20,089 bases of DNA from positions 1-20,089 of the forward strand of contig JADGJL010000485.1 of NCBI GenBank assembly GCA_027600665.1, in the 5' to 3' direction. Numbering within the stretch: position 1 is the stretch's first letter; each line of letters starts with the position of its first letter. This document shows, piece by piece, positions 19,771-20,089 of the stretch. The notes beneath the pieces were generated by a model. That model was not told where the DNA came from. It saw nothing but the letters and a program-made list of their open reading frames with translations, and searched no databases. A program made the position numbers and the translations under genes. The DNA is from Irineochytrium annulatum. Taxonomy: Eukaryota; Chytridiomycota; Chytridiomycetes; Chytridiales; Chytridiaceae.

Positions 19771-20089
19771 ATGTCCACCCCAACCAACACGTCCACGTCC
19801 TCACCGACGGAGTCCCCGGCCTTCAACATGTTCGAGAGCGTCAGCGTTGAGGGGTGCGTCCTTTTCCTCCCTCCCTTTCGTTCTTTCTTTCCTTCATCCT
19901 TGTCCGTCCCGCTAATGCTGCGCTAAAAGGATGGACGCCCCCTGGATCCGGGACCTCTACAACCCCTCGACCCCCTCCACGCCCACTGCGACGCGCGCGA
20001 CCATGCCCGGATTCACGTTCAGCTTCGCGAGCTTGAAGGGGTTGTTCAGCGGAGGGGGTCGAGGGGTTGTAGAGGTCCCGGATCCAGGG
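19771..20089 (+). CDS. 5' end of an unidentified gene, partial at the window edge
   Basis: An ATG at 19771 (context ACAACGATG) opens a Ser/Thr/Pro-rich N-terminus. A GT-AG intron at 19854-19929 (76 nt, CTAAT-type branch point near 19910) joins in phase to a second exon beginning MDAPWIRDLYNPSTPS. That exon stays open to the window edge. No domain is recognisable in the roughly 81 visible residues. The last 39 nt are the exact reverse complement of 19940-19978, so the final residues (GGGRGVVEVPDPG) are probably not genuine coding sequence. The start and intron are reasonable; the product is unknown. Confidence 0.5.
19940..20089. repeat. 39 bp perfect inverted repeat ending at the last base of the window
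   Basis: The left arm, 19940-19978 (starting CCCTGGATCCGGGACC), is repeated as a perfect reverse complement at 20051-20089, with a 72 nt spacer. The match stops at 19979/20050 and runs exactly to the end of the sequence. The left arm sits in an open coding exon, so the right arm is the likely copy. A perfect inverted copy at a sequence end is typical of a fold-back or chimeric read. Confidence 0.9.

Overview
The window is eukaryotic and most likely comes from a zoosporic (chytrid-like) fungus. Its genes are GC-rich and cut by many short GT-AG introns. I could place 34 introns with consistent reading phase; most are 43-76 nt. The protein set fits a flagellated fungus: an ATP-type (fungal/plant type) PEP carboxykinase, a Puc1/Cln-like G1 cyclin, and a katanin p60 microtubule-severing ATPase, which zoosporic fungi keep and most Dikarya lack. 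The lineage is inference; no rRNA or other marker is present.

Layout, left to right. Positions 1-82 may hold the tail of an upstream gene. A gap to 1191 is followed by three plus-strand genes: PEP carboxykinase (1192-4494, 12 exons), a single-pass membrane protein with a Cys-rich ectodomain and C-terminal SH3 domain (5032-6808, 3 exons), and an M28B glutamate-carboxypeptidase-II-like metallopeptidase (7750-10436, 9 exons). A 1 kb convergent gap follows. Two minus-strand genes come next: the cyclin (13776-11452, 3 exons) and katanin p60 (16942-14795, 11 exons). Katanin is divergent from an RluA-family pseudouridine synthase (17133-19005, plus strand, 3 exons). The right edge holds the 5' end of an unidentified gene (from 19771), and the window stops exactly at the end of a 39 bp inverted repeat that looks like an assembly fold-back.

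The genes do not form a pathway or cluster. They are ordinary single genes for gluconeogenesis, membrane signalling, peptide hydrolysis, cell cycle, microtubule severing and RNA modification. I see no transposon, CRISPR array, tRNA, rRNA or gene-transfer island, and no convincing new multi-gene system. The points worth a second look are local: a strong mitochondrial-type presequence on PEP carboxykinase, a 9 bp hairpin just upstream of its start codon, three unusually long introns in that gene, several stop-free introns whose length is a multiple of three, a cyclin with a changed cyclin-box residue and a Cys/His-rich insertion, a pseudouridine synthase with a changed catalytic motif and a possible dual start, and the terminal inverted repeat.

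All exon coordinates were read by eye from splice signals, phase and family similarity, without transcripts. The positions of 5' starts are the least certain part.
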